From: JAHFUA01 sp963733935 | Lineage (GTDB): Bacteria; Acidobacteriota; Terriglobia; Terriglobales; Acidobacteriaceae | Length of the DNA stretch: 64,000 nucleotides | NCBI GenBank assembly: GCA_963733935.1 | Contig: CAVTEQ010000015.1 | Span: 62,001 to 126,000, forward strand | Reading direction: 5' to 3' | In this document: positions 1-9,671 of the stretch, one piece after another | Layout: the number at the start of each line of letters is the position of its first letter | Numbering within the stretch: position 1 is the first letter of the stretch | The notes under the pieces: generated by a model | Database searches by the model: none | Seen by the model: the letters and a program-made list of their open reading frames with translations, nothing else | Told to the model about the DNA's origin: nothing | Translations under genes and position numbers: made by a program

Positions 1-16
1 TGGGACATGGGAGGCC

Positions 17-370
17 TTGCGAAAACGCGTTACGCAGACAGGGAAAAAGGAAGATCGAGCGCAGATTGCAATGCGAATCGGAGGCACCCCCTGGGATAGC
101 GAGGTTGAGATGGCCGTTGTGGGCTGCATTTTCACGGTCCTTTCGACTCTCCTCTCAATAGCCAAGGTTTATGACGCCCGGCTGCACCGACAGGAGGCGG
201 CAGCAATCTTGCGCTCAAGATTCGAGGAAGCGCGTGAGTTCCTCCACGGACATTTCTTGGAGCCACGCAAGAGAAAGGGTATTGATACGTCAGTAGTGAC
301 CGAAACGCTGAGGAACCTGACCCTCAGGCTGGAGGCTATAGAAAGCACGGCCAAAGCCTCAAATTCATAA
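17..370 (+). CDS. Hypothetical protein with one membrane segment
   Basis: I do not recognise this protein. The frame opens at a TTG at 17 (117 residues). An ATG at 71 would give 99 residues, and the true start could lie before the window. One hydrophobic stretch (about residues 33-52 of the long form) is followed by a charged, probably helical tail rich in Arg and Glu, so a single-pass membrane protein with a cytoplasmic helical domain is the simplest reading. It is followed by a palindromic repeat and a convergent membrane-protein gene. No function is assigned. Confidence 0.4.
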   Translation: MRKRVTQTGKKEDRAQIAMRIGGTPWDSEVEMAVVGCIFTVLSTLLSIAKVYDARLHRQEAAAILRSRFEEAREFLHGHFLEPRKRKGIDTSVVTETLRNLTLRLEAIESTAKASNS

Positions 371-429
371 ATTGTTGACGGGTGGCCGACCCGAGAATTT
401 CTCGTTGGGCGGGTGGGCCGGGTAACCTT

Positions 430-508
430 GGGTGCCCCACACAAGCGTCTTTTGCTCGTGTGGGATTCCTTTATCCCAGACAAGCGCACGCTTGTCTGGG
501 GCACCCGC
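430..508. repeat. Palindromic repeat, GGTGCCCCAC family, copy 1
   Basis: Two back-to-back hairpins (CACACAAGC.../GCTCGTGTGGGA and CCCAGACAAGCG/CGCTTGTCTGGG) are bounded by GGGTGCCCCAC and GGGGCACCC. A closely similar element lies at 1320-1399 and a single-hairpin version at 5664-5697. It lies downstream of convergent genes but has no T-tract, so it is a dispersed palindromic repeat rather than a clear terminator. Confidence 0.75.
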
Positions 509-572
509 GGCCAGGACCGCCGATCTAGGGTACACGGCGGGTACGCGGTGACAATGACTGGCTCGACGAAAG

Positions 573-1145
573 TCAGCCTACGACGTTAATCCCCTTGAGC
601 ATTTCGCGTCGGAGTTCGCTCAGTGCGCAGTGACTTCTCCTTGCTTCAAAGAAACAGAGGTAAATGGCCAGTACAAACAGGAAAGTGGCAAAGAGGATGC
701 GAGTCCAAACGCCGATCTCACCAATTAGTAGCAATCCAATGCCAGCACTCGCTAGGCCAATGGAATTGTTCAGCTCAAACTTCAGGTGAAGGACCAATGT
801 CCTCATGTATCGGTGCCCGATGGGTTCTATTCTGAAAGCAAGGCGGAGGTATTTGTACCAGTCGGTAAGGTGATCCTCACACCCTGGGCAACTCCGGAGC
901 CATTTGTCGAAGAGTTCTCCCTCGATAAGTGAACCGAAATTCTCAAGCACGAGACCAGCCCAGGCCGCCGCGAGCGCTAGCACCAATGCAGATTCAGTGT
1001 GATTACGGCTGACCAGTGCTGCAAATCCTTTGTACCCAGACATGAGGTACACAAACCAACTGCTCAGTCCAATGCAACCGGGGACGAGCAATGTGACCAA
1101 TGGTCGAAAAACCTCTGAGCCGAAAGCAGAGAAAATCTCTTTCAC
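573..1145 (-). CDS. Hypothetical multi-pass membrane protein
   Basis: An unrecognised 190-residue protein. Four hydrophobic segments are visible (about residues 14-34, 51-68, 125-142 and 145-163), separated by a soluble loop with a CPGC motif and many aromatic and basic residues. The C-terminal tail is basic and cytoplasmic-like. The gene stands alone between two direct copies of an 80-bp palindromic repeat, which may mean it belongs to an inserted segment. Base composition is lower in GC than the neighbouring housekeeping genes. No function is assigned. Confidence 0.55.
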   Translation of the reverse strand: MKEIFSAFGSEVFRPLVTLLVPGCIGLSSWFVYLMSGYKGFAALVSRNHTESALVLALAAAWAGLVLENFGSLIEGELFDKWLRSCPGCEDHLTDWYKYLRLAFRIEPIGHRYMRTLVLHLKFELNNSIGLASAGIGLLLIGEIGVWTRILFATFLFVLAIYLCFFEARRSHCALSELRREMLKGINVVG

Positions 1146-1319
1146 AGCCTTGCTCTTCCCCCGATCACTACGCCCTGTTGCACAAATCGATTCTGTGTTC
1201 GGAGAGAGGTAGTGTCAACAATGACTGACACAGTGTCCCAAAATGGTAAGCGACGTACGTATTACGAAAGTCCTATTTCCAGCGAGCGCGCCAATATGGG
1301 CGGGTGGCCCAGGTAGCCG

Positions 1320-1399
1320 CGGGTGCCCCACACGAGCGATTTTTGCTCGTGTGGGATCCGGATATCCCAGACAAGCTCCCGCTTGTCTGGAACACCCGC
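1320..1399. repeat. Palindromic repeat, GGTGCCCCAC family, copy 2
   Basis: Same two-hairpin layout and order as the element at 430-508: GGGTGCCCCACACGAGCG, a T-rich loop, GCTCGTGTGGGA, a short spacer, then CCCAGACAAGC and GCTTGTCTGG, ending in ACACCC. Mismatches in one arm of the outer stem show it has drifted. Confidence 0.75.
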
Positions 1400-1814
1400 T
1401 AACCCGCTTCCAGGTATTCATCCGTCCTGCCCCAACAGGTGCCGAGGCGACCGCAAGAGCCCGACCTCGGTTTGCTGCCTGAGACACTTAAATCAGTTGA
1501 CTAGAAATCCGTTTGTTGCTATCATTAGGTGTAATCGAATAGCAATTAGAAATTGTGCAAAAGCCGGCGCAGCCTGGCTTGCACAGCGCTGTTATCCAGG
1601 ATGACAACTTGCATAGACAACGCTCTTTGACAACCAGGCCCCAAAGCGCCAAAAAATGCACCTAAGTCCTTTGAGGGACGGTTTTTGCGGGTAAGTCCTT
1701 TATTTCGTCGGTTCGGCCACGGTTCGCGACGGTTAACCGTGGGTAAGTTGCTGATTCTGCTAGAGGGCGGGTAGGGGGGATGGGAATAACGCCGGAGTAA
1801 ACATCGAGTATCCC

Positions 1815-1882
1815 CGGCAGGGGCTAAAGCCCGACTTTCCTACTTGTACCCTACGGCACGGCTGAAAGCCGTGCCCTGATAC
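1815..1882 (+). repeat. REP-like element copy R1
   Basis: GCAGGGGCTAAAGCCC followed after a spacer by GGCACGGCTGAAAGCCGTGCC and CTGATAC. The same two-hairpin unit recurs at 15982-16044, 16055-16119, 22455-22518 and 22989-23051. The last two flank a REP-associated tyrosine transposase gene. Confidence 0.75.
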
Positions 1883-1919
1883 GAACCATTGAAGCATCTG
1901 TGAACGAGGATCACCGATC

Positions 1920-2351
1920 ATGAATGCCGAATCTGCAGCCAAGCCGATCACCTATCGTGGAGCCGTTTATCCCTGGCATTGCGATCACATGGGACACATG
2001 AACGTCATGTGGTATGTCGGCAAGTTCGACGAAGCCACCTGGAATCTTTTCGCTTCGATCGGCATTACCGCCGCCTACGTTCGCGAGCAGCGGCACGGAA
2101 TGGCCGGACTGCAGCAGAACATTACTTACAAGAAAGAACTACACGCGGGAGATGTCGTGGTAGTGCGGTCCGAGATTCTGGAGGTGCGGGAGAAGGTGAT
2201 CCGCTTTCAGCACGAGATGTTCAACGGCGAGGAGGGCGAGCTGGCGGCCGTCTGCGAATTGACGGTGGTGCATCTGGATCTCAGGACGCGCAAGTCGCGT
2301 CCGTTCCCGCCCGAGATTGCGGCGCGGGCTCGCGCAGGTCTGCGGGCATGA
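1920..2351 (+). CDS. Acyl-CoA thioesterase, hotdog fold (4HBT/YbgC-like)
   Basis: A cytoplasmic hotdog-fold thioesterase of 143 residues, the usual size for the 4-hydroxybenzoyl-CoA thioesterase/YbgC group, which hydrolyses acyl-CoA thioesters. Near the N-terminus is WHCDHMGHMNVMWYV, matching the family pattern D-x-x-G-H-x-N-x-x-x-Y with the catalytic Asp at about residue 22. A central helix (FDEATWNLFASIG) and a beta-sheet half (GDVVVVRSEILEVREKVIRF) follow. The start ATG at 1920 keeps the fold complete. The gene stands alone after a REP element and converges on mqnD. The natural acyl substrate cannot be told from sequence. Confidence 0.85.
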   Translation: MNAESAAKPITYRGAVYPWHCDHMGHMNVMWYVGKFDEATWNLFASIGITAAYVREQRHGMAGLQQNITYKKELHAGDVVVVRSEILEVREKVIRFQHEMFNGEEGELAAVCELTVVHLDLRTRKSRPFPPEIAARARAGLRA

Positions 2352-2368
2352 TTGGGAGCTTCAGGCCG

Positions 2369-3223
2369 TCAGTCCACGAACTCGACGTTGGCGCGCTGCG
2401 GGATGATGCCGGCCTCGTGGCCCATCTCCAGCAGGCGGCGGATGGCGGCGCGTCCTTCGTCGCCGTAATCGAGCGTGCGCTCGTTGACGTACATGCCGAC
2501 GAATTTGTCGGCGAGCCCGGGATCGAGGTCGCGGGCGAACTGCATGGCGTAGCTCAGCGCCTCGGAGCGATGGTCGAGCGCGTACTGAATGCTCTGCTTG
2601 ATGGCGCGCGCGACGCTCGCCATCAGCTCGGGGCCGAGATCGCGGCGGATGGCATTGCCGCCGAGCGGCAGCGGCAGGCCGGTCTGGTCGCGCCACCATT
2701 TGCCGAGGTCGACGATGCGGTGCAGGCCCGACTTGTCGTAGGTGAGCTGGCCTTCGTGGATGATGAGCCCGGCTTCGTGCTTGCCGGCGAGCACCTCCGG
2801 GATGATCTGGTCGAAGGGAACGATTTCCGTTTCGATCTCGGGCGCGAAGAGCTTCAGCGCGAGGTAGGCCGTGGTCAGCGTGCCGGGGACGGCGATGCGC
2901 AGGCGCTTGATCTCGTCGAGCGAATGCACGCGCCGCGCGACGATCATCGGCCCGTAGCCTTCGCCCACGCTGCCGCCGCTGGCGAGCAGCGCGTACTTGT
3001 CCTGGATGTAGGGATAGGCGTGGAACGAGATCGCGGTCACGTCGTAGAAGCCTTCGAGCGCCTTGCGGTTCAGCGTCTCGATGTCGCACAGCGTGTGCGC
3101 GAATTTGATGCCGCTGGCGCGCACGCGGTTGGTGGCCAGCGCGTAGAACATGAAGGCGTCGTCGGAGTCGGGGCTGTGCGCGACGGTGATCTCGCGCACG
3201 GTGGAGGAAACCGCGGTCGTCAT
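2369..3223 (-). CDS. mqnD: 1,4-dihydroxy-6-naphthoate synthase
   Basis: MqnD carries out the cyclic de-hypoxanthine futalosine to 1,4-dihydroxy-6-naphthoate step of the futalosine menaquinone route. The 284-residue product has the MqnA/MqnD periplasmic-binding-like fold: an N-terminal HSPDSDDAFMFYAL, DVTAISFHAYPYI, a central GTLTTAYLALKLF, then AGLIIHEGQLTY, DLGKWW and LPLPLGGNAIRRD, all typical of MqnD. The ATG at 3223 is chosen because it overlaps the bioY stop by four bases (ATGA) and starts immediately before the conserved HSPDSDD block. A longer open frame upstream is only a shadow of bioY. It implies that this bacterium makes menaquinone by the futalosine route. Confidence 0.92.
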   Translation of the reverse strand: MTTAVSSTVREITVAHSPDSDDAFMFYALATNRVRASGIKFAHTLCDIETLNRKALEGFYDVTAISFHAYPYIQDKYALLASGGSVGEGYGPMIVARRVHSLDEIKRLRIAVPGTLTTAYLALKLFAPEIETEIVPFDQIIPEVLAGKHEAGLIIHEGQLTYDKSGLHRIVDLGKWWRDQTGLPLPLGGNAIRRDLGPELMASVARAIKQSIQYALDHRSEALSYAMQFARDLDPGLADKFVGMYVNERTLDYGDEGRAAIRRLLEMGHEAGIIPQRANVEFVD

Positions 3224-3816
3224 TGATCCTCGGCTTTCCGTGTGGCGCGGGCGCCCCCGCCCGCGGAAAAGGGTGCCGCCACTCCGGCGGCCGCCATCAC
3301 CTTCGCGACTTCCGCAAACACGAACGGATACAGCCCGAAGTGCGCTGCCTGCCACCACGAACCGCGGGTCCATACTGTCAGCCAGGCCAGGCCGCAGGCG
3401 AAGAGCAAAACTTCGCCGGCCACTGCTGCCGCGGCTCCGCGGCGAAAGCTGCGAACGCCGCGCTCGGCGATCCAGCCGCTGATGAAGGCGACGAATGGAT
3501 AGGCCATCAGGTATCCGCCGGTTGGTCCCAGCAGTTGCGCGATGCCTCCGAGTCCGGCGGGATTGAAGACTGGAAGGCCGACGGCGCCTTCGCCAAGATA
3601 GAGCGCCAGCGCCGCGAAGCCGCGCCGGCTGCCCAGCGTGAGCCCGACCACGAGCACCGCGAAGTTCTGCAGCGTGAGCGGCACGGGCGTGAACGGCAGC
3701 GGCACGGTCACACGCGCGCACAGCGCCACGAACAAGCTGGCGCCGACCACCAGCGCGATCTCCATCCACCATGCCGAGTGTTGCTCGCGCTCGAGAACTT
3801 GGCTCGCCGTTTTCAT
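3220..3816 (-). CDS. bioY: Biotin transporter substrate-binding component BioY
   Basis: An integral membrane S-component for biotin uptake (198 residues, normal for BioY). Five or six hydrophobic segments are visible, with the family signature region VTVPLPFTPVPLTLQ near residue 38 and the LGxxxGLPVF...LLGPTGGYLMAYP block at residues 75-105. It overlaps the stop of a small membrane-protein frame by ATGA upstream and overlaps mqnD by ATGA downstream, so the three are probably translated as a coupled unit. No BioM or BioN genes are nearby, so it acts alone or with a shared energising module. Confidence 0.9.
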   Translation of the reverse strand: MKTASQVLEREQHSAWWMEIALVVGASLFVALCARVTVPLPFTPVPLTLQNFAVLVVGLTLGSRRGFAALALYLGEGAVGLPVFNPAGLGGIAQLLGPTGGYLMAYPFVAFISGWIAERGVRSFRRGAAAAVAGEVLLFACGLAWLTVWTRGSWWQAAHFGLYPFVFAEVAKVMAAAGVAAPFSAGGGARATRKAEDQ

Positions 3817-3959
3817 GAATTTTTCCCCATGGGCATCTCGTGCCGGCTGTCGGATGAGGCCCTCATATGGCGGCGCACGCGCAGGTAGATAGCGATTGCC
3901 GCCAGCAGCACCAGCAAAACACCGACCACCAGCAGAATGTAGAGCGCCCGGATCGACAC
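3813..3959 (-). CDS. Small single-pass membrane protein upstream of bioY
   Basis: A 48-codon frame with a GTG start at 3959 and a TGA stop that overlaps the bioY ATG (ATGA at 3813-3816). It begins VSIRALYILLVVGVLL, giving one strong membrane segment at about residues 5-26, followed by a basic YLRVRRH motif and a short polar tail. An in-frame TAG lies about 14 codons upstream, so it cannot extend far. The overlap with bioY and the clear membrane segment argue that it is a real gene, but it is too short to assign a function. Confidence 0.45.
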   Translation of the reverse strand: MSIRALYILLVVGVLLVLLAAIAIYLRVRRHMRASSDSRHEMPMGKNS

Positions 3960-3989
3960 AGGCGCAAGGATACCAGAACTGCCGGGTTT

Positions 3990-5342
3990 CTAACGCCCGG
4001 CCATGGCGGCTTCGACTTCCTCCGCAGTGCGCGGCAAACCGGCCGTCAGCCGCACCAGAGCGCCGTCGGCCGCCACGTAGAACATGTCCTCAATCCGCAC
4101 CCCCAGCCGTTCTTCCGGGATGTAGATGCCCGGTTCAAGGGTGAAGACCATGCCGCGATCCAGGGGAACGGATACTCCGCCTACATCGTGGACGGAAAGC
4201 CCGACAAAATGCCCCAGCCCGTGGATGAAATACTGTCCTAGCGGCTTGCCGTGCAGGTCTTTGCCGTGAGTATTGATGTAATTGTAGGCGATGTTGTGGA
4301 GCGCATCGGCGGAATCGCCGGTCATGGTGGACTGGCCGGCGCGGAAGGCGTGGATGGCCGCCTCCTGCGCTCCCAGCACGATGTTGTAAATCTCGCGCTG
4401 GCGCGGCGTGAACTTGCCGGAAGCGGGCAGCGTGCGCGTGATGTCGGTGGCATACATCGAGTACTCGCCGCCGACATCGATCAAGACCACGTCTCCGGCC
4501 TGAATCGTCGCCGAGTCGTCGGAGTAGTGCAGCACGGTCGAGTTGAGTCCCGCGCCGACAATCGGCGCATAAGCCGGACGCTCGCAGCCGCGCTTCTGAA
4601 ACTCGTACTGAACGATGGCCTGGATCTCCCGCTCGTTCATCCCGGGCTTGAGGGCGTGCATCGCCGCCAGGTGACCAGCCATCGACGCGTCGGTCGCCTT
4701 GCGGATGAGCGCGATCTCGCCCGCGTCCTTCACGCGGCGCATCTCTTCCAGCATCGGCTTTACGTCCTGCAGCGAAGCGGAGACGGGAAATGCATTTGCC
4801 CGGCGCAGCCACTCGAGCGGCGTCGCCGAAGGCGATCCCTCTTCGAACCTCGGAAGATCGGAATAGACCACGGCGCGGGGCTGCGGCAGCAGGCGCACCA
4901 GTTCGTCGCGCAGCTTGTCGAGCGGCTCCACGCGGTCGAAGCCGGTGAGCTTTGCGGCTTCGGGATTCTCGGGGCCCAGCTTAGGGCCAGTCCATTTTTC
5001 CTGCGACGGATTGCGGCCGGGAAGAAAGAGGATTTCAGTGTAGGGATGCCCCTTGACCGTCGCTTCGCCCGCTACCTCCGGCGCGATGAGCACCGCCGCT
5101 CCCGGCTCGTTCACGCCGGTGAGATAGTAGAAATTGTTGTCCTGGCGAAATCCGTAGAGAGCGTTGGGACCTTCGGCTTCAACCGCGGCAAACAGCACGA
5201 CCACGCCGCCGCTGGTCTTGCGCGCGAGCGCCACGCGGCGAGCGCGATAGTCGGCGTTGGGCTGGCGGTCAAGGGCATACGCGAGGCAAGGAAGAAAGAC
5301 GGTCGCAACGAGAAGCTTCCAGAGAATCCGGCGCGGGAGCAT
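3990..5342 (-). CDS. Secreted Xaa-Pro aminopeptidase (M24B)
   Basis: A metallopeptidase of the pita-bread fold that removes an N-terminal residue preceding proline. The 450 residues start with a signal peptide (basic MLPRRILWK, then a hydrophobic core ending ALA-like before LDRQP), so it acts in the periplasm. An N-terminal creatinase-like domain (about 30-200) is followed by the catalytic domain with the metal ligands in DVGGEYSMYATDITRT, the His in HGLGHFVGLSVHDVG, and the Glu residues in LEPGIYIP and VRIEDMFYV. It lies upstream of, and in the same direction as, the small membrane protein, bioY and mqnD, with only 30 bases between, so co-transcription is likely. Confidence 0.92.
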   Translation of the reverse strand: MLPRRILWKLLVATVFLPCLAYALDRQPNADYRARRVALARKTSGGVVVLFAAVEAEGPNALYGFRQDNNFYYLTGVNEPGAAVLIAPEVAGEATVKGHPYTEILFLPGRNPSQEKWTGPKLGPENPEAAKLTGFDRVEPLDKLRDELVRLLPQPRAVVYSDLPRFEEGSPSATPLEWLRRANAFPVSASLQDVKPMLEEMRRVKDAGEIALIRKATDASMAGHLAAMHALKPGMNEREIQAIVQYEFQKRGCERPAYAPIVGAGLNSTVLHYSDDSATIQAGDVVLIDVGGEYSMYATDITRTLPASGKFTPRQREIYNIVLGAQEAAIHAFRAGQSTMTGDSADALHNIAYNYINTHGKDLHGKPLGQYFIHGLGHFVGLSVHDVGGVSVPLDRGMVFTLEPGIYIPEERLGVRIEDMFYVAADGALVRLTAGLPRTAEEVEAAMAGR

Positions 5343-5393
5343 GAAGTCGAGATTGTAGCAAACGGGATATTGGCTCTTGGCTCGATTGAATTC

Positions 5394-5426
5394 CTACTCC
5401 CTGACTCGGTACTCGGTACTCCCTCC
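5394..5426. repeat. Heptad repeat, word ACTCGGT
   Basis: About four degenerate copies of a 7-bp word in CTACTCCCTGACTCGGTACT and the bases that follow. The same word dominates the arrays at 16161-16208, 32470-32504, 36252-36282, 48959-49110 and 51771-51943. Confidence 0.65.
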
Positions 5427-5663
5427 TCTCGGGGAATGTTTACCGTGTCGTCATCCCCACCCCTGCCGCCCCTCCCTTAATAGAATCATCAACTTACGCC
5501 ATACCCTCCCCTGGGGACCATGATAAGAAAGGAGTTAAAGGCAAAATCTTGATCTGTAATGACTTAGCTATTTGTGAACAACATTGATGCAATCATAACA
5601 ACTGGAATACGGCCTTGTCAAGAGAAAATCCAGCGGCGGTGGCAAAGTTCGCTTGCGCACTCT

Positions 5664-5697
5664 TATCCCAGACAAGCGCAGCTTGTCCGGGCACCCA
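5664..5697. repeat. Partial palindromic repeat, GGTGCCCCAC family
   Basis: TATCCCAGACAAGCGCAGC, TTGTCCGGGCACCC: this is only the second hairpin of the two-hairpin element seen at 430-508 and 1320-1399. Confidence 0.65.
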
Positions 5698-5846
5698 CGG
5701 TCGTCCCGCGTTTCACGACGCAATGACGACCGCCAAGAAAGTCGGATTTTGCATCACCGCTGCGGAGGGCGGGTGCGACCACGGACGGCTGCTGGCCCGC
5801 AGTTTCGTCCTAATAGAACCGAGAGGGGACGAGCACAGGCCATCGC

Positions 5847-6734
5847 TCAGAATGCCGATTTGTTCAGCTCCATCAGAAGATCATTAGCGATTCTTATGCC
5901 CGCGTTGGCTCCTTTCGCGTTTCCTGCCGCGAACAACAAAACGAACAACAATGATCCTCTTGAATTGTGCAGGAATCCTGGCTGCGCCACGGCAGCAAAC
6001 TCGCCCCGCAACCGATCGATGAAGAATTGGGTGATTTGCTCTTGATCGGCCGTTTTATAAACGCGCTCAACCTTTTTATCTTCATCAATGAGCGATCGCC
6101 AGGAATCCGTCGCATAGAACTTCTCTTTCCATTCTTCAGTCCCAAAAATGCGGGCGAGCCGCTCTGCCCATGCCTTCGGCGGCATTGCATCGCTCACAAG
6201 CATCCTGTTTATCGCCGCGTAGGGAAATAAAATCCAGAGATCAACAGCCTTGGTGCGTGCGAGAGCGCGAATCACCTTCCATTCAACCGAAGCTCCGAAC
6301 GGGTCCAGGAACACCACTGCCCGCTCTTTCTCCGTATTCATTTCCGCGCACCAGGCAAGCAGTGCTTCATTCGCGTCCTCGTTTACAACCTTAATGTCAC
6401 TCGAGGGGAATTCCTCGGCCAGGGCCCTCAATTCAGCACACTTTGCCGCATCCTTCTCAATGAATACGTAATGGTCGAATGGCGGACTTACCTCCAAAGC
6501 CCGCCTGACGCTGCCCTTTCGGAACTCTTCCTCCGCTTTCAGCAAATCTGGCTCGTCTTTGAAAAGGCCGCTTAAGGCTGGTCTAGGAATCTCCCCCGTA
6601 CCGGCGAATGCGTCAACGTAGCTCGTCTTGAAGAATCGTGCCCTTGGATTACGCTCGAAAATCAAACGGTAAGCGCGCAGGTATTTGCTCAAGACTTCCA
6701 ACTTCTGTTGGGTCCAGGAACCGCCGAACATCAT
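5847..6734 (-). CDS. tcmP: Three-Cys-motif partner protein TcmP
   Basis: A member of the TcmP family, defined by its genomic pairing with a Gp37/Gp68-family protein that carries a three-Cys motif. The biochemical role is not established. The product starts MMFGGSWTQQKLEVLSKYL, the usual opening of the family, followed by YVDAFAGTGEI at about residue 42 and VVFLDPFGASVEW at about 140. These resemble the glycine-rich and D-P-F/Y motifs of Rossmann-type methyltransferases. I take the ATG at 6734 (295 residues); a GTG at 6746 is an alternative. It is divergent from the DUF5131 gene with about 200 bases between, which suggests shared control. Confidence 0.85.
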   Translation of the reverse strand: MMFGGSWTQQKLEVLSKYLRAYRLIFERNPRARFFKTSYVDAFAGTGEIPRPALSGLFKDEPDLLKAEEEFRKGSVRRALEVSPPFDHYVFIEKDAAKCAELRALAEEFPSSDIKVVNEDANEALLAWCAEMNTEKERAVVFLDPFGASVEWKVIRALARTKAVDLWILFPYAAINRMLVSDAMPPKAWAERLARIFGTEEWKEKFYATDSWRSLIDEDKKVERVYKTADQEQITQFFIDRLRGEFAAVAQPGFLHNSRGSLLFVLLFAAGNAKGANAGIRIANDLLMELNKSAF

Positions 6735-6930
6735 TTGTTGCGTCACGTAGGTGTCGAACAGTGTACATCGGCTCACTGAGAGCGCCGATTTTGTTGGCGA
6801 ATGAAAAGCGAACCAGTTAGATTTGTTTATCACCGGGCGGCAGGAATTGATTGACCGCGTGGCCAACGACCTTGCCCTGGCCGTTCTGGTTGGTAGTATG
6901 GAGCCGGTAAATCGTCGGCCCGGAAACATC

Positions 6931-7785
6931 ATGAGCGAGAATTCCAAAATTGAATGGACAGACACCACATGGAATCCTCTCCGGGGATGCACGAAGATCA
7001 GTCCGGGCTGCAAGCACTGTTACGCTGAAACATTCGCCGAAAGATTCCGCGGAGTTCCAGGTCATCCCTACGAGCAGGGCTTCGACTTGCGTCTGGTGCC
7101 TGAAAAGCTCTCTGAGCCCTTTCAGTGGTCAGGCCCCCGAGCCGTGTTCGTGAACAGTATGAGCGACCTTTTTCAGGATGAGGTCCCAGACGCCTACATC
7201 GAAGATGTCGTCAGGGTGATGGTTCAGGCGAACTGGCACACTTACCAAGTCCTAACGAAGCGCTCCGAGCGGCTCAGGGAAATGCTCTCCGGACCTCTCC
7301 GCTTCGCCTCGCAGCATTGCCACATCTGGTGGGGCGTCAGCGTTGAGGATAGGTGTTACGGTCTGCCACGAGTCAGGCAACTCCGGAAAACTCCAGTTGC
7401 GGTCCGATTCCTGTCCATCGAGCCTCTACTGGAGGATCTTGGGGGATTCGATCTTTCGGGCATACACTGGGCGATTGTCGGCGGGGAGAGCGGGAGAGGT
7501 GCCCGCCCTATGCAGCAGGACTGGGTTGAAAACATCCTGCGCCTTTGCCGCGAAAAAGATGTTGCCTTCTTCTTTAAGCAGTGGGGCGGCGTTCACAAAT
7601 CCCTCGCGGGTCGCCGGCTGCATAACCGCACTTACGATGAAATGCCCAGACTAAAAGCGAATCCCATGCCGCCTAAGCACATTCGCGACTTGGCACTCAC
7701 AGCCTGGAACAACAAAAGTCGGCTCTGGATGGAGCGCCCGACACCGGCGCCACTTCTATTCCTCGAGCCTGCTGCACTTGTGTAA
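6931..7785 (+). CDS. Phage Gp37/Gp68-family (DUF5131) three-Cys protein
   Basis: A 284-residue member of the Gp37/Gp68 (DUF5131) family. KIEWTDTTWNPLRGC opens the protein, and Cys20, Cys27 and Cys30 form C-x6-C-x2-C (GCTKISPGCKHCYAE), a cluster that resembles the iron-sulfur site of radical SAM enzymes. Conserved family blocks VFVNSMSDLF, YQVLTKRSERL, WWGVSVED, RFLSIEPLL and WAIVGGESG-GARPM follow, ending with FFFKQWGG. The ATG at 6931 is preferred over upstream alternative starts because the family begins just before the WTD-TWNP block. It is paired divergently with tcmP. The substrate is unknown; the family is frequent in phages and genomic islands. Confidence 0.85.
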   Translation: MSENSKIEWTDTTWNPLRGCTKISPGCKHCYAETFAERFRGVPGHPYEQGFDLRLVPEKLSEPFQWSGPRAVFVNSMSDLFQDEVPDAYIEDVVRVMVQANWHTYQVLTKRSERLREMLSGPLRFASQHCHIWWGVSVEDRCYGLPRVRQLRKTPVAVRFLSIEPLLEDLGGFDLSGIHWAIVGGESGRGARPMQQDWVENILRLCREKDVAFFFKQWGGVHKSLAGRRLHNRTYDEMPRLKANPMPPKHIRDLALTAWNNKSRLWMERPTPAPLLFLEPAALV

Positions 7786-7859
7786 GTCTTCGATCGGGCC
7801 TAAAACGGCCTTCCGACACATCCTACTCCACGTTTATAGCTGGGTAGCCCGGTGCCTCG

Positions 7860-7888
7860 GGTTCGCGCCCCGATGTTGGGCGCGAACC
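7860..7888. repeat. Perfect 11-bp inverted repeat between convergent genes
   Basis: GGTTCGCGCCC, a 7-base loop, then GGGCGCGAACC. It lies between the convergent DUF5131 and glycosyltransferase genes. No T-tract follows on either strand, so it is not a standard intrinsic terminator, though it could still form a strong hairpin at both mRNA ends. Confidence 0.6.
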
Positions 7889-7908
7889 TAGGGCATCGCG
7901 CTCTTGGC

Positions 7909-9508
<1,600 letters not shown>

Positions 9509-9613
9509 TAAGAACAGGGACGTACAAACGTTCAGGTGGTTCTCCTCCGGGACGATGCCTAGCCGCGATGAACCGATATTACCAACTTATGATTGTACCC
9601 GATTCGACTTTAG

Positions 9614-9653
9614 ACACCCACGTTTGGCAAAGGCGGCCAAACGTGGGGCACCA
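9614..9653. repeat. Palindromic repeat, GGTGCCCCAC family
   Basis: ACACCCACGTTTGGC and GCCAAACGTGGGGCACC form a single hairpin between the two glycosyltransferase genes. The GGGGCACC end places it with the elements at 430-508 and elsewhere. Confidence 0.65.
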
Positions 9654-9671
9654 GCACCAGCACCCGATGTT

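Larger units (their letters stand above)
1146..1919. other. Gene-free stretch with repeats
   Basis: No convincing gene is seen in these 774 bases. They hold the upstream region of the minus-strand membrane protein, a palindromic repeat (1320-1399), an A/T-richer piece (about 1490-1620) with no recognised feature, and a REP-like element (1815-1882) just before the thioesterase gene. Confidence 0.5.
5343..5846. other. Intergenic stretch with heptad repeats and a partial palindrome
   Basis: No gene is supported in these 504 bases. The piece nearest the peptidase gene is its upstream region. It also contains the heptad repeat at 5394-5426, an A/T-richer segment (about 5510-5600), and a palindrome copy at 5664-5697 next to the 3' end of the TcmP gene. 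Confidence 0.5.

Noticed and set aside
2369..3772. A 467-codon frame covering both mqnD and part of bioY
   Set aside because: Only the last 284 residues look like MqnD; the first part reads the bioY region in another frame and shows no family similarity.
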